The notes: generated by a model not told the origin, from the sequence alone. A stretch of DNA of 64,000 nt from Maratus speciosus (GCA_963932465.1 OZ010786.1:595003038-595067037), one strand, 5' to 3'; counted from the stretch's first letter, positions 43,455-56,384 are shown. Numbers and translations are program-made.

Positions 43455-44638
43455 CATGCAGCCTATGCAATACATACTATAAAATCTACAAAGATCTACC
43501 AATAATGTCAATTGATTGCCAATGAGTCAGGAACAATTTCTTTCGCCTTATTTAAGTGCAGAAAAAATAATGAAAATTATGTAAATGATGGAGGCGGCTG
43601 CAAACTCACTGTATTAAAAATTAAAAAGAAATATTAATATCATTAATAGTGATAGCGGACACCTCGGATTTTCCAACGAGTGTGCAAAACATATGAGTTG
43701 TTCAAATACGCTAATTATCTATGGCCAACCGTATTATGGATGATCAATTATATGTTACCGTAGTTTGGTGTTAAAATGAATACTGTGAACTAAACAGATT
43801 TTCATTTTATGTTGAACATAAAATAAATAAAATTATATTGAATTGGCTAAAATATGCAGGGAAGAATGTTAAGAAGGCGGATTGTTTAGGTCCAATTCTG
43901 TTTCAGCTGTCAGAAATATGTTTGTATCCATATTGATTGATAGGTAACATTTTTTTAAAATATCTTTTGCTTTATTTATTAAGTCGGAAATAAAGAGGGG
44001 TTAGCATTAGACTGTTTGAAAAAAAGTGGTATAAACAAAGCAATTTAAATTTTGAAAAGTCAGCGTAATTACAGGATTCGGACTTTCAAGCACCTTTTAG
44101 CAGAAATTTTATAAAGTGGTACTTGCCTTGTTTAATGAAAAGAAATTCTATCTTCAGGTATAGCGACAGTACTTTACGAAATTTCTTGTTCTAAAACACC
44201 TAAAATCTCCTGAATCCGTTAATGCGTAAGAACCCTAAATTAGTACTAGTGTTCCAATATTATCTGTTAACAATTATGCTGTATCCTGAGAATACAGCAC
44301 TTACGTGAAGGACCTAAAAATGTTAAATTTGTGCATAAATAGGAATATTAAATTTATTGTTGTATATTACAACTTAATTATTCAATTATTCTGGTAGCAA
44401 ATGTTTTTCCATACACAACATTATATTTAATACATTATAATATTCAACCGCTATTATCGTATATTTTGAAATACTGTGTCGACATCGTTTTTCATAGCAT
44501 TTGTAAAACAGAACAATAACTATTAAAAACTTTTTCCTTATTTTTCTGTCAAACGTGTATTAAAACGCAAACTTTTAGATCAATGATCTATATTTTTACA
44601 TGGAAATTCTTTAAAATAATGAACTTTCTTTTAAAGAA
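43455..44638. other. Non-coding (unit 2)
   Basis: Counterpart of 23085-24474 without the 23753 MITE. No gene. Confidence 0.5.
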
Positions 44639-45881
44639 CTAGGGGGCTCGGACCCCTACGAGCTACGCTCGCTAACCCCCGTCCAGACACCGCAGACTCT
44701 AAATGCACGCTAATTTGATCGGCTTTAAAAAGATTTCGAAAGATTGAATTATAATTTAAAAAACAGTGGCGATCTCCCTATAAACGAATTTCTATTCATT
44801 TCTCTTTGATTGGGGAATTTTAACGCCAAATCCGCTGCGGTACTACTTGATTATCCTGTCGACTCATTTCGCCAAATTATATAAATCGCCAAACCACTCG
44901 CCAAATTATACAAATTGATATAATTTTTTTTTTAAATAACGAAAGAACAAATAAATTCGTACAACATTAATAAAAACACAAATAAAACGTCGAAATAAAA
45001 TTAACTTGATGACGTATACACGTGTAACAATATTTCAAAATAAGCTAATATAAAAGGATTTAAGTAAAGAGAGTCTTTGTCTCGTGGTATTTTTTAACAA
45101 AGCGAAAAGAAAGTTCTTTTAAATGAGACATTTTAAATTAATTCTCAAAATAGCAAATAAATGTCTAGCGCAATTTCTAAATTTAAACTTTTTTGCAATA
45201 TTATTTTGTGTTCATTTTATGTAATAACTATAATGTGACGTAAATATGACGTAATTTCTCCCAAGATTTCTAACGCATGTTAATGAATTTATTATTTTAC
45301 AATATCCTTTCTCTTTTAAAATTCACGTGTATGCTTTTTATGACGTAATTTTTAATAAGTTCCTGCTTTTTATACGTAATTATTTAATTCTAATTTGAAA
45401 GTTTTTTTCCTGTTTATAATAGTCACGTGTAAATAAATTTTTAATTTGAAGCAAACATTATTGCTTGCGCTTTTTATACAGTTGGCAACAGTTTAAATTA
45501 GTACAATTTTCTGAAATCTGTAAAAAATATCTCTAGAAATGCTGAAAATTTGAATTTAAAATAGAAATAAAACCTGAAAAAATAAGTCAAAATAAAAAAA
45601 TTAATGCAATCTGCACTCCGGCAAATTCTAACGCATAAAATGATCTAAAAATGATTACACTGCAATGTATAGTTTTTGCTGCTATAAAACTTTTTTAGTG
45701 GAACGATTTTGTCCAACTTTAGTATTAAATAACTCTTAAAATAATTCTTCGATTTGACAACTGTCTGCATCAGCGTGTTTATCAAACATTTCTGTATAAA
45801 ACCACCGATTTTCATATTTTTGTATGCATTATTTTTGTTAATATTAACGAAGAAAGGCCTCCGGTCACAAAAAAATCAAAA

Positions 45882-45929
<48 letters not shown>

Positions 45930-45965
45930 ACAGCGGTAGTTACTTTTTTTTTTAGAATAGAGAGA
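44639..45965 (-). mobile_element. Non-autonomous Helitron, 1.33 kb
   Basis: Compared with unit 1 the insertion is exact, between A and T of AAAGAA/TGTTTT, with no target duplication. On the minus strand it starts TCTCTCTATTCTA and ends CTAG. The hairpin CGAGCGTAGCTCG and the GGGGTCCGAGCCCC stem lie just before the CTAG. A TC start, CTRR end, hairpin near the 3' end and A^T insertion are the defining marks of Helitrons. No Rep/helicase frame is present. It contains a (CGG)15 run near its 5' end. Confidence 0.85.
45883..45927. repeat. (CGG)15 microsatellite
   Basis: Fifteen uninterrupted CGG units, strikingly GC-rich in this AT-rich window. The alanine-run frame read across it on the minus strand is an artefact. 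Confidence 0.95.
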
Positions 45966-46019
45966 TGTTTCACATGAATTGCAAATTTAGACACAATATA
46001 ATTATATTAACTGCATTTA

Positions 46020-46071
46020 TGTTTTAATAGATGCAATTTTATAATGCAATTTTATAATGCATTTTATAATG
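46020..46071. repeat. 13-bp tandem repeat at unit 2/3 boundary
   Basis: ATGCAATTTTATA is repeated twice and then degenerates; one repeat fewer than at 24529. Confidence 0.75.
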
Positions 46072-46355
46072 AAGATCATATAATTTTCTTATTTATATTA
46101 TATAATTTCTGTTAATAATTTATCACTGGTGTTAATATTAAATCACTGTGATGTTATTATTCTATTCGCTAACATAGACCTAAGTGCGGCCTCTTTTTAT
46201 AGAGACTAAATCAAAACTTTTACCTCTTCTACTTCGTCGCGAAATTTTTCGTTTTAGATTTTTATTGGGAATGACGCAGGAAAATGCTTCGTGGTTAGCT
46301 TTTAATTGCAAGTTTTTTAGTAATCCATAAAATAATTTTAAGAAATTGATGTCCG

Positions 46356-46743
46356 CATATCACTCACCCACAAAAATTGTGACACATCTCGACAAAAGTG
46401 AATTTCACAAGAGAAACAAAAGAAGATTAGCATGTTTCTACTATATAATGAAATTATAGCACTTAGCTCTGCATGCAGTAGTAAAAAAAGTGCATAAAAA
46501 TGTAAAACCTTTAAGAATGAACACGTAGATGAGGTTTGGAGTGTTTAATGTTACCTACCCTCGCAATTTGGCCTCCTTTTCTGATCACGAATTTGCATAT
46601 AGCGTAATGAAGAGTTATTTCGGATGACTACACTTAAATTTTTCGTGTAGCAAGTCATATATATGACAGACCTAATATGTAGTGAAATAACACGAATATT
46701 GAATTTGTACGAATTTGCTATTTTTTTTTAGGGTGAACGATGT
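46356..46743 (-). mobile_element. Inverted-repeat element, CATATCGCTCACC family (unit 3)
   Basis: Counterpart of 3838-4226, with a substitution in the tip (CATATCACTCACC). Confidence 0.7.
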
Positions 46744-46838
46744 GCTCCACAAACATGAATTTTTCATATTCCCATAAACATTCATCATATAACTATTTAT
46801 CTTTTATTTATGCAGGCTTTAGATATATAAAACAGGGA

Positions 46839-46993
46839 TGAGAGCGCACCGACCCAAATGACCGCTTACTACCACTAAATTCTAATACTATTATTTGCTC
46901 TATTAAATCTCATAAATTCGGTCATTAAATAATGCGAGAAATACTATTACAATTTAGTGGTAGTAATCGGTCATTTGGGTCGGATCCCTCTCA
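46839..46993. mobile_element. 155-bp foldback element (unit 3)
   Basis: Counterpart of 4321-4475, with mismatches in both tips. Confidence 0.75.
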
Positions 46994-47151
46994 TACCTAA
47001 TAAAAGGATAATAATGTGAGGAGATAACAAGGATATATGTATTTTAATCTAACATTCTCTGAAAATGAGTTATGTTTTTTTTTTTTATTAATATGATGCT
47101 AAGGCTTTGAGAGAAACTAGATGAAACAATAATTTCGTTCCCAGGTTATGC

Positions 47152-47586
47152 TATTAAATTATGGTTTAAAAATTCAAATTGCTTATTGGCACCACTTTTT
47201 TCAAAAAGCAATCAATATTCACCTTATTTAATGACAGGTAAAATGATACCATAACTTAGCCAATTACATTATTTTATAAAACTGGTGGGAATCAAAAAAT
47301 CTGAATTTTTACTCAGATTCAGACTCAATCCGTGAATATCGCAGGAGGCTAATTCCATGAAAACTTGTCATGTCTGTCACACAGCTGAAAATCGCTATGC
47401 TTGTTGTCCACCGTTATTTTCTTAAAGTTTGCTCTGCCTTATTCAATTGGTGAGACATATCCGATAAAATAAATCTCATTTTCCGTTCTAAAATACTGGT
47501 AGCCAACAAGCATTGCGATTTTCTGCTGTGTGACAGACATGAAGTTTATTCATGGATTTAGCCAGGAGCGAAAATTAAGGGGTTAA
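47152..47586. mobile_element. TTAA-type element with nested foldback, left tip deleted (unit 3)
   Basis: Counterpart of 4641-5093. A short deletion removes the CCCTTAACGGTCGC tip. The nested foldback is 47347-47563. Confidence 0.55.
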
Positions 47587-47930
47587 TAAATATGTTGCTA
47601 ATTGAACGACGACTTGTCTGATGCCTATTATTGTACTAACAACGAGAATTAATATACACATTTTTTTTTAAATCGCCATTAATGATTTGCTGAATAAGAA
47701 AGAACATGATATTTTATAAAGAAGCACTCGTCATCAATCTTAATGCTGATTCTATTAAAATTAATATTTGGTGATTGTAAATGTTTGTGCCCGAGTTATG
47801 ATGCACCATGTTTCGAAGTGTACCCAAGATTTTTTAAATAGCAAAATTCCGTCGAATTGTCAACATTTACTCTCTCAGCAATCTCTTTGGCAGTAATAAG
47901 TGGATTATTATTCACTAAATTACGTATTAA

Positions 47931-49152
47931 GGGTCTCAGGGGTCTTACTTTTTACCTGGCGGTGCAACTTAGGAACGTGTCGCAGTTAATTTTTTTTCTC
48001 AGTTTCTATAAAACACAACCCTTTAAGACCGGACTGCTTTTTGAGTTTTTTTTTTTTTTTTTTTTTTTTAACAATGATATAACTGAAGTTTGTAACTGAT
48101 AATGCACTATTTGTTGACAAAATTAATGTAATATAGTTTCTGTTAACAAGCACAGTCACTCGATTCCGGCATTTATGGAATAGATAACCCAGGAAGGTTG
48201 AAATTAGGTAATGTCTAACCCGCACGATCGTGCGGGTCCGGTCTTAAAGGGATATCTGCATAAATTTTTTATATAGACAACCTAATATATCTTCTATTTA
48301 AAATACTTTTTTCAATATTATATATTGAATTTTTTGTTTATTTTTTAGGTTTAATTTTGGTAACAAAAAAAATTTAAAAATATTTCTCTACTTGCATGCA
48401 CTGAGCGCAAGACTGCAGCAAAATTATTGGTTCAAGAGCCCGCAAAAATATTGATAATGATGTAAAACTTATGTATCTTAAATGTACACTTCATTTGTAA
48501 GCAGTTTACATATTTGTTTTATTTGAAATTTAACCGTGACATTTGTTTTCTTACAAAAAAATTAAAAATGGGTCTGAAAACCACTTTTTCCATGCTAAAA
48601 TATTTACCTTACTTAATCGAAAAATATCTGACATCAATAAAGATAAATTTACAGTTACAAATTAGTGGTATCAAAATGCTTTTAATAACGAAGCAAGCAA
48701 AATGTTCTTGCTCGAATCCAGTTCAGGCCATACTGTTAAGGGGTTAAATTTAATTTATAAAATTAAAAAAAAATCTTTTATTGAAAAAATGCCAATTTTA
48801 AATAATCAATGCAATTATAATACTAAATTTGAAGTATAAGTTATTCTTTACGTCAAAATGAAGATACTTACCAAGTTTCATGCAAATTGCTTTATTTGTT
48901 TGTGAAAAATGTTGCGCTCAGTGTATGCAAGTCAAAAAACAATTTTTAATTTTTAATCAAAATTAAACGTAAAAAATAAAATAAAATTTCAATATAGAAT
49001 ATTAAGAAAATTATTTTAATTAGAAGAGATATTAGATAGTCTATATTAAAAATTTTATGCATTTATGTTTTATAGAGACTGAGAAGAAAAAAAAAATTAA
49101 ATGTGACATGTTGTTAAGTTGCGCCAACAGGTAAAAAGTAAAACTCACGAGC
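47931..49152. mobile_element. Long-inverted-repeat element (unit 3)
   Basis: Counterpart of 5436-6678, containing the CCCTTTAAGACCGGAC element (48019-48251, palindrome CCCGCACGATCGTGCGGG now perfect) and the TTAA MITE 48530-48747. Confidence 0.7.
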
Positions 49153-49235
49153 CATTATAAAAGACAGAGGGTCGCCTAGAGCGAATTTTATCGTTTAGTT
49201 TCAATACACCGTTTCGAAATCAACAAAATCACTTT

Positions 49236-49656
49236 TTAACACGTTCGCTGCCGCAAAAAGTAAGAGTTTTCGAATTTCTTCTTGAAAGACGTTTGCCACC
49301 AAAAATTCTGCAAGGTAATTTTCGCTTTACTAATACAGCGAAATTTCTGCAAATAAATAAGGCATATTTTTTAATTTTAAAATAATGGTGAGAAGTAATA
49401 AATTAAAGCCACGAATATTAACCCTTCCTACTCCGCTGCGGAGACATTCTTAGTCTTTGCAAAATTTGTTTTTGGTACCAGTAATAAAGGAAAATAAAAT
49501 TCACCTTATTTAATCAGAGCATTTTTGAAATTGTGTACTTGAAGGAAACTGCTTTTTAAAAAGCGGTGAAGATAGAATTAAATTTGTGTAAGACACACCG
49601 GAGCTTTAAGGGTTAAAGCTACGAGTATACTCGTAGCGTGACAGTCAACGTGTTAA
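49236..49656. mobile_element. Nested TTAA MITE pair (unit 3)
   Basis: Outer 49236-49656 and inner 49418-49616, both with intact TTAA edges. The palindrome CTACGAGTATACTCGTAG is perfect here. Confidence 0.85.
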
Positions 49657-49864
49657 CTGTCCTAAGAGTGGGAGCATGATCCATTAAACATCTTGAACAT
49701 TTTTTGTATCACGCCCAATAATCACTCGTTTTTTAAACTCATGTAACATGATGAAAACGTAACTTTTCATTTTCCATTTTGAATACTAATCTTGCACCCA
49801 AATTAATTTGAAAAATCTTTTTTTAGCGGTATAATCACACACGACACATGTAGATAACTGTCAG

Positions 49865-50072
49865 TTAACCCTTTCCGGCACGGGCAATTTTTGTTGTAAA
49901 ATGATGAAATGATTGAATGACACCGGAATTTTAAAACGAGTTTTTTAGAAATTAAAAACTTCTATTTTAACTATTCATTGTAAATTTTCTAAAATATTCT
50001 TGGTGCCGTTCGTAAGTTTGGAATTAAAATTAGGTATCCCGACCCGGGCACACTGTGCCGGAAAAGGGTTAA
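49865..50072. mobile_element. TTAA MITE, CCCTTTCCGGCAC family, no LINE (unit 3)
   Basis: TTAACCCTTTCCGGCACGGG to GTGCCGGAAAAGGGTTAA; the best-preserved copy and a clear empty site for the unit 1 LINE. Confidence 0.85.
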
Positions 50073-50839
50073 TAATATAATTTTAAAAGCAACTTCAGTA
50101 CAGTCAAAATATCATGTTACCGCTATCTATGAAACAGAACACGAACATTTACAATCATTCAACACGTACAAAATTTGTAAGCTTTCTTAGAAATATGTTG
50201 TTTATTTTATCTTTATATTTATGATATTTGACGACGCATAGAATTTTAAAGGTATGAAGGATGAAACATATTGGAAAATTTTAATGTTTCCAATTTGTGA
50301 ATACAACACAGGGTTGACAGTATTATGGCCTCCATTTTTATACCGAAATTTCGATTTCAAACCGCAACATTTTAACCATTTATCTACTGACGGTACTTAT
50401 AAGTACCATTAAAATAACTTGTTACAAAATTCATTTAATACGTCAATTATTTGTAATACAGTTTGGAATGAGTTATAGATACATTACTTTATTCCGTTCT
50501 AAAAGCATTATTGGTTACAAAAAGCAAAAATATTTTTAAAAGGATGATTTATTTTGAATTTGCATCTTTTCAGCTTTCTTAGCGTTTTGGTGGTGGGGGC
50601 GGGAGGGATTATCAATTCGGAAATATTTCTATATTTCTATTGTAAGAACATTATATTTGTACATTTTCTAGTTCTATAAAATGCTAAGAAAGATATTTAT
50701 AATAAAAGATTTGAGTGGGAATATAAATATTGCACAAAGATTTATTTAATAAAAGTGGAGGCCAAACCGGAACCCTAATTACTACAGTTTCCGAATATTA
50801 ATCTTCGTCTTATTGAATGCAAATTTCTTGCAATAGTTA

Positions 50840-51839
50840 ACGTGTCCCTGCTTGCGAACTTCCGGCTTAACTTCCATAAAACGTAAGTTAACTTAAATCG
50901 GATTAAACAGGTTGTAGCCAGAAAACAATTTAGATATACAGTAAAACCTCCTTAAAGCGACCACGTTCCTTTCCAATAAAAACTAGTCGTTCCGAGAGGT
51001 TGTCTCTTAATGGAGGTCATGTTTAAATCTAGTTTTAATTGTTGAAATAGGTAAAAATTATTGTTACTAACATTTATTTTTCACATTAGGAAAAAATATG
51101 CAAAATTAAGTATCGAAACAAAAGTTGATTACATAAGTTAATTACTGCAGAGTTTAAAAAATGAATACATTGACGTTTGCTTTGAATTTACAGTTTTATC
51201 TTTTATAATTTTTATTTCGAAGTTCAGTAAATAAATGCAATTTTTTTTCCGAAGGGAACAAATGATGACGGTTCATTAATTTATCTATTTCTTTGAGAGT
51301 TTCCTGACAGAATAGGGCAGAGGAGTTTATTGACCGCCTTTCTTAATTTGTCATCAGAGATAAATTAATTGGCTAAAAAGGCACAAAGTTGTTTAAACAC
51401 TTAAAAGTTACCGGGAAAAAAATCTGAACTTAGTTTAGAAGTTTGATGAATAATGCGCTCTCGGGAATTACTTTTCTAATAAAACCTTCTTCAAGCGACC
51501 AGGAAAAAACGGAATTTGTTTCATTTTCTTCGAAGAAATTGGTCGGTCATGCAGGGAGCTCAACTAGGATGGTCGCTGAATGGAAGTAAAATTAGTATTG
51601 AGACTAAGGAAATAAATTTCGTTCCATTAAAAAATTGTCTTCAAAGGAGGTGGTTGCTTAATGGAGGTGGACGCACAGGGAGGTTTCACTGTATAATAAG
51701 TTATTTAATTTCCTGTTTCAACATTGAACTCCTTTCATATCATTTCTTTAAAAAAAATTGTGGTACGAAACATGTTTGACCTGGTTTAAATTAACTCACA
51801 TTTTACGGAAGTTAAGTCCGAAGTTGACAAGTATACGTG
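50840..51839. mobile_element. Inverted-repeat element with pogo-like MITE A (unit 3)
   Basis: Counterpart of 10916-11903; pogo-like element at 50939-51691. Confidence 0.7.
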
Positions 51840-52143
51840 TGGAATGTCACTTATAAGAACACCCGTTTCGATTACCTATATAACTATCTGCCGAAATTTA
51901 ATATTACACATACTAATATTAAGCATTAACTACTTTTTAATTAAAAACCACTGATTAAAAAATAATACAAACTTATCATACAGTAAACAAAGATACAGTA
52001 AAAAAAAAAATTCTATCGACAAAGTTCTATTTGATTCAATTCTGATTTCTTGGTCCTGATCCTATGCGTTGTTGATTTGAAATATAATCCATGCATCCTA
52101 GAACGTAAAAATGCATGATGTCATAATGATGGCTGTACATGCG

Positions 52144-52332
52144 TTAACCCCTTGAGGAACAAGCAAAAATGTCTCTAAATTTTAAATTGTCACCGCGATA
52201 ATCGAATTTTCTTATTTATAAGTAAGGAAAATCAATTTCTCAACGATTTTCCTCCAAAGTTAAAAATATAAAATTTAGTTAAATTTTTCTGGTAAGAATC
52301 TTGTTTAAATTAGGTGGGATATATTTTATCCC
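52144..52332. mobile_element. TTAA MITE, CCCCTTGAGG family, truncated (unit 3)
   Basis: Counterpart of 12216-12402. Confidence 0.65.
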
Positions 52333-52677
52333 TCCGCCAGCACATCGATCATACATCACTGCTAAATATCACACCATTTCATATTTTACCTCATCGAATA
52401 TAAAAAAATTGTAATGTCAGATTAAATTTATTTGAAAGTTTGCTACATAAACTTACTTTTATAATACAATACCAGTATTATATCTTTTCAGCTAACCCAC
52501 TTTAAATTTTGGCAATACATTTTCCAAACACCCTGACAGTCTACCAGTCGAGAATGAAATAACTGAGGATTTAAATAGAAGATGGCGGCATTTGTTATGT
52601 GTGCACCTGAAAAAGAGAGACTTATTACCTGCGGGGGTAAATTTTCCCAATTAATATGAATAGAAAATTTCTAGTTA

Positions 52678-53305
52678 TTTAAACCCTTGAAGGGAGGTGG
52701 TTCATTTTTGAACCGCCTAATTTTAATTCCTAAATGCCAGATTTGCACCAGATTTTTCTAGTGAAAATTTTCCTTTTATCAAGTACGCGAAGGAAATCTT
52801 TAACTGATTATTTTCAAATATTTTTTTTTAATTCCGTTGTCATTCAATGATTTCAGAATTTTCCGCATATAAGTACCTTGTGCCTGAAAGGGTTAATCTC
52901 GGGCACAGAAACCTGTTATTCGTAAAATGATGAAATGATTGACTGACACCAGAATTGACAATATTCTTAGAAAGTAAAAACTTATTCTTCTGAACTTTCG
53001 TTGTAAAAGCAAAATTTTATAAAAATATTCTTGATGTCTTTTATAAGTTTGGAATTAAAATTAGGTGAATAAAAAGACATGTTCTCATAAACCTTTCCCG
53101 CACAGAAAAGTTCTGTCCGTAAAATGATGAAATGATTGACTGACACCGGAATTTACAAGCTCTTTCTTTAGAAATTAAAAACTCTTTACTTTAAACTTTC
53201 ATTGTAAAAGCAAATGTTTATTAAAAAAATTTTGGTGCCTTTTGTAAAATTTAAATTAAAATTTGGGAGTCCCGCCGTGGTATCACTACGCTTGAAACGG
53301 TTACA
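52678..53305. mobile_element. Train of three TTAA MITEs, junctions partly decayed (unit 3)
   Basis: About 52678-52896, 52893-53090 and 53087-53305. The first edge is TTTAAACCC and the second junction ATAA, so TTAA is mutated at two of the sites. Confidence 0.7.
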
Positions 53306-53823
53306 CACATTATTTATGCAAAATGTCTGTCATAAATTTCCATTTTATTTTATTGGTGAAAGTTTACCACGGTGGTATTATTTCATTTCTTTTTCACTGA
53401 TATTGATAAGAGATTTGTTTATTTTGTCAAAATTTGTCGGTGCCGTAGGCCGTGACTACAGCCTTAACGAAGAACCACCCACGAAAAATGAATAAATATT
53501 TTTGATTTTTTAAAACTTATAGTCTGGAAAAATATGGTGTTAAATAAAGATACATTTTCTTTTATTTTCTGGTGGAAGTCTGCCCCGTTGGTCATCAGAC
53601 GTTTTATTCATAGTTCCAAGATATGCTGTCAGAAAATAAACCATTACCGGAACAATAGTTATGCATAAGGCGCTGAAAAAATATTTTTGAACGAAAAAAC
53701 ATGTTTTAATTTTTTGTTCAACATAAAAAAAAATGTGAACTTATGTTGAATTAATATACAAATAGAAATTAATGGATTTTCAGAAGTAGATGTTTTTGTT
53801 ATCTGCCCTGTCGCATTCACACA

Positions 53824-54091
53824 TTAACCCTTAACTGGAGACATGAATTTCCTTACGCGATCAGAGACATAGAGTCAAAGAGACTCCAATGTTATTTTTC
53901 TTGTTTGTCTTTTGAAAGCAGCATTGGAATTTGTTTTGGAAACGCAATATATTCTGAAAATCATGTAATGTTAAAAGAACTACTTGACGGTACTCAGGAG
54001 ATGATTTTATTCAATGAGAAAAACCACGTGATGACCAGATCCAAAGAACAACGCGGGGCTACTTTGAGTCCTGTCTCCAGCTACGGGTTAA
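53824..54091. mobile_element. TTAA MITE, CCCTTAACTGGAGACA family (unit 3 only)
   Basis: TTAACCCTTAACTGGAGAC is mirrored by CTGTCTCCAGCTACGGGTTAA read inverted (shared CTGGAGACA). The empty ACATTAAATTGCAAG site is present in units 1 and 2. GAGTCAAAGAGACTC is its near-tip palindrome. At 268 bp it is the longest of the class. A frame across it (53905-54132, 75 residues) extends past its right edge into host DNA and has no recognised domain. Confidence 0.85.
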
Positions 54092-54399
54092 AATGCAAGA
54101 TTCACGATGTCTTGATTAAAGAACAGCGCTAACTTGATTACGTCGAACATTTCATTGCGCGATCAATAATACTCCTGATATGTTAAATGATTACTTGGTT
54201 ACCCTTTTATTTATTCTGGTAGGAAAAGTGTTTTCGTATACAAAAGTTTTGTTTATATAAAATAATATACTCAGTATTGTTATATATTTAATGATACTGT
54301 GTCGATATTGCATTAGTTATAGATTTGTAATTTATAGAAAAACAGCTATTTAACTATCTTTTCCCAGTAATTTTACTATCAAAAGTTTTTTTTTTTTTT

Positions 54400-54604
54400 G
54401 GTACTTTTCGGTTAGCCGGGCGCCAGTGTTATATATACATATATATGTAGATATACATGAATGTATATATACATATATATATATGCACATATATATGTGT
54501 GTGTATATATACAATATATGTATAAAAATATATGTATATATACATATATGTATGTATATATATATGTATATATAACACTGGCGCCCGGCTAACCGAAAAG
54601 TACC
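54400..54604. mobile_element. 205-bp snap-back element with TA-rich core (unit 3 only)
   Basis: The left arm GGTACTTTTCGGTTAGCC, then GGGCGCCAGTGTTATATATA, is repeated inverted without mismatch at the right end (38-bp arms). The core is alternating TA/TATG/CATA sequence that extends the self-complementarity almost throughout. It sits inside a T run, so the target duplication is all T (about 8). Units 1 and 2 have only the T run. The TYR-rich minus frame here is an artefact. Confidence 0.85.
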
Positions 54605-55059
54605 TTTTTTTTAACATAAACTTTTACGATAAGGAAATTCGTACTTTTAACCCCTTTAGAGTCGCTTAATACTTGGAAAAAACATAAAAAAGTACCTATT
54701 TTTTTATTACAGAAATTGAATATTTATAAGGTTTCTAAATAATATATACAATTACTTTTTTTTAGGCGAAAAAAAAAGAAGTTATAGAACAAATTCATAT
54801 TTGTAGAAAATCCGTCATGCGTGATCTCTGTGTCTTAATGTTTGTTTTTCACCATACAAATTAATGCGAATAAGACCATTATTTTTTACATCTTAGATAT
54901 TTATTTATCATCATCACACACATTTTTACAGATAATAAAATAATATTTGAAATAATATATACATATATACATTAAATTTTGATTATTAATCATTTTTTTG
55001 TGTGTGACATATTTCGAAACATGCAATACTAAGTCCAACATAACAATCAGCGCCAAAAG

Positions 55060-55249
55060 CAGTGTTGCCAGATTGGGGACTTTTTTAATTAAAATTGTTT
55101 GATTGTCACCGCTTTTTTGAAATAGAAATTTCCGGTTTATTTAAAAATAGATTAAAAACTTCAGAAAAATAATGCGAGTTATGCTACTTTAAAAAAGTGG
55201 CGACAGTCAAACAGTCTGAATTATAAAAGTCCACAATCTGGCAACACTG
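55060..55249. mobile_element. hAT-like MITE, uninterrupted (unit 3)
   Basis: CAGTGTTGCCAGATTGGGG to the inverted CTGGCAACACTG, flanked by perfect GCCAAAAG 8-bp duplications (55052-55059 and 55250-55257). 190 bp, non-coding. It shows the pre-insertion state of the nested MITE present in units 1 and 2. Confidence 0.85.
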
Positions 55250-55738
55250 GCCAAAAGCCAACCCCAAACGATGATATTCAAAGACTTCACACAGAAAAGC
55301 CATTTAATTTTTTCTGGTTTCAAAAGTTTTTCCAGCAATTAAATCTCCAGTTCGGAAAAATGACGGGCACGAGAAATAACGAACGACACCTCGGCCCGTG
55401 ATATTGACGGGAGCGAGGATTAACGGCTTAATATAGTTTCAATATTCACAACTGTATTTTTAAACTAGCCCATTAAACTTCGCTATATAAACAGCGGTAA
55501 CTAAATATCTCATCTAGTGTTGTCAAGTGCTTCGTGTAAATCATGACTCCAAATACTCTTGACACCACTAATTTCTTAGTTTATTTCGCCATCTTTAATC
55601 GCAGATATTTTTGCGATTAAAGGCAAAGAAAATCATTTTAAAGTACTCGTGTCCAGAACATTTGGAGACCCGATTTACGCGGGAATCCTGGCTGCACTAA
55701 TCACATCCCATAAGAACCTTTATTAATTTTTCAACATA

Positions 55739-56130
55739 CATATCGCTCACACGCAATAAAAGTGACACATCTCGCAAAAATTCATTTTGCGTCTTATTCC
55801 ACTAAAAGGTCTGTCATAGGTGTGTCTTGCTACACAATAAGGTTCATAAGCGTAGTTGTAAGAAAAATCACTTTATTGCGCTATATGTCCATTTGTGACC
55901 AAAGAAGAGAGGTGGATTGTGTGGGGAGGTAAAATAACCCAACCCTCCAATCCTCATCCTACGTCTTCATTCTTAAGGGTTTTACGATTTTAAGCACATT
56001 TTTATTCCTGCATGCAGAGCTAACTACTATAATCTCATGTTACAGTAAATTCATGCAAATTTTCTTTTGGCTCTCGCGTGAAATTTACTTTTGTCGAGAT
56101 GTGTCAATTTTCTTGCGAGTGAGCGATATG
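55739..56130 (+). mobile_element. Inverted-repeat element, CATATCGCTCACC family (unit 3)
   Basis: Counterpart of 15569-15959. Confidence 0.75.
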
Positions 56131-56158
56131 ATGTATCTATTATAGTACAGCATAGCTT

Positions 56159-56384
56159 CCAACCTTTCACTAATCTCCCGTAATACCTGGTTTAATTTGA
56201 CCCAGGTTAACCACTTTTGAATCAGAAATTTTATTTCATGAATATTTATTTATTTAATTCAAGGTTACAACGTGGAACATATTTAATTTCATTTCTTAAA
56301 AAAATTCTGGTTTGAAACCTATTAAACCAGGGTTAAATTAACGCACGTATTACGGAAGATTAGTATCAGTTTGGCACCCATGGT
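56159..56384. mobile_element. Inverted-repeat element, CCAACCT tip (unit 3)
   Basis: Counterpart of 15988-16203. Confidence 0.7.

Larger units (their letters stand above)
24584..46071 (+). repeat. Tandem macro-unit 2 (21.5 kb)
   Basis: Second head-to-tail copy. Extra insertions are the tRNA foldback (shared with unit 1), Merlin 38577, MITEs 40153, 42217, 42504 and 43247, and Helitron 44639. With these and the nested MITE at 33202 removed it is about 16.7 kb. Segments between listed elements correspond to those described for unit 1 and contain no gene. Confidence 0.9.

Noticed and set aside
45812..45994. Minus-strand frame with an alanine run
   Set aside because: It is a translation of the (CGG)15 microsatellite in the Helitron; no domain and no homologue in the other units.
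53905..54132. 75-residue frame in the unit 3 MITE
   Set aside because: It crosses the right edge of a MITE inserted only in unit 3, so it cannot be an ancestral gene; no family recognised.
54429..54617. Tyr/Ile-rich minus frame
   Set aside because: Translation of TA/TATG repeats in the snap-back.
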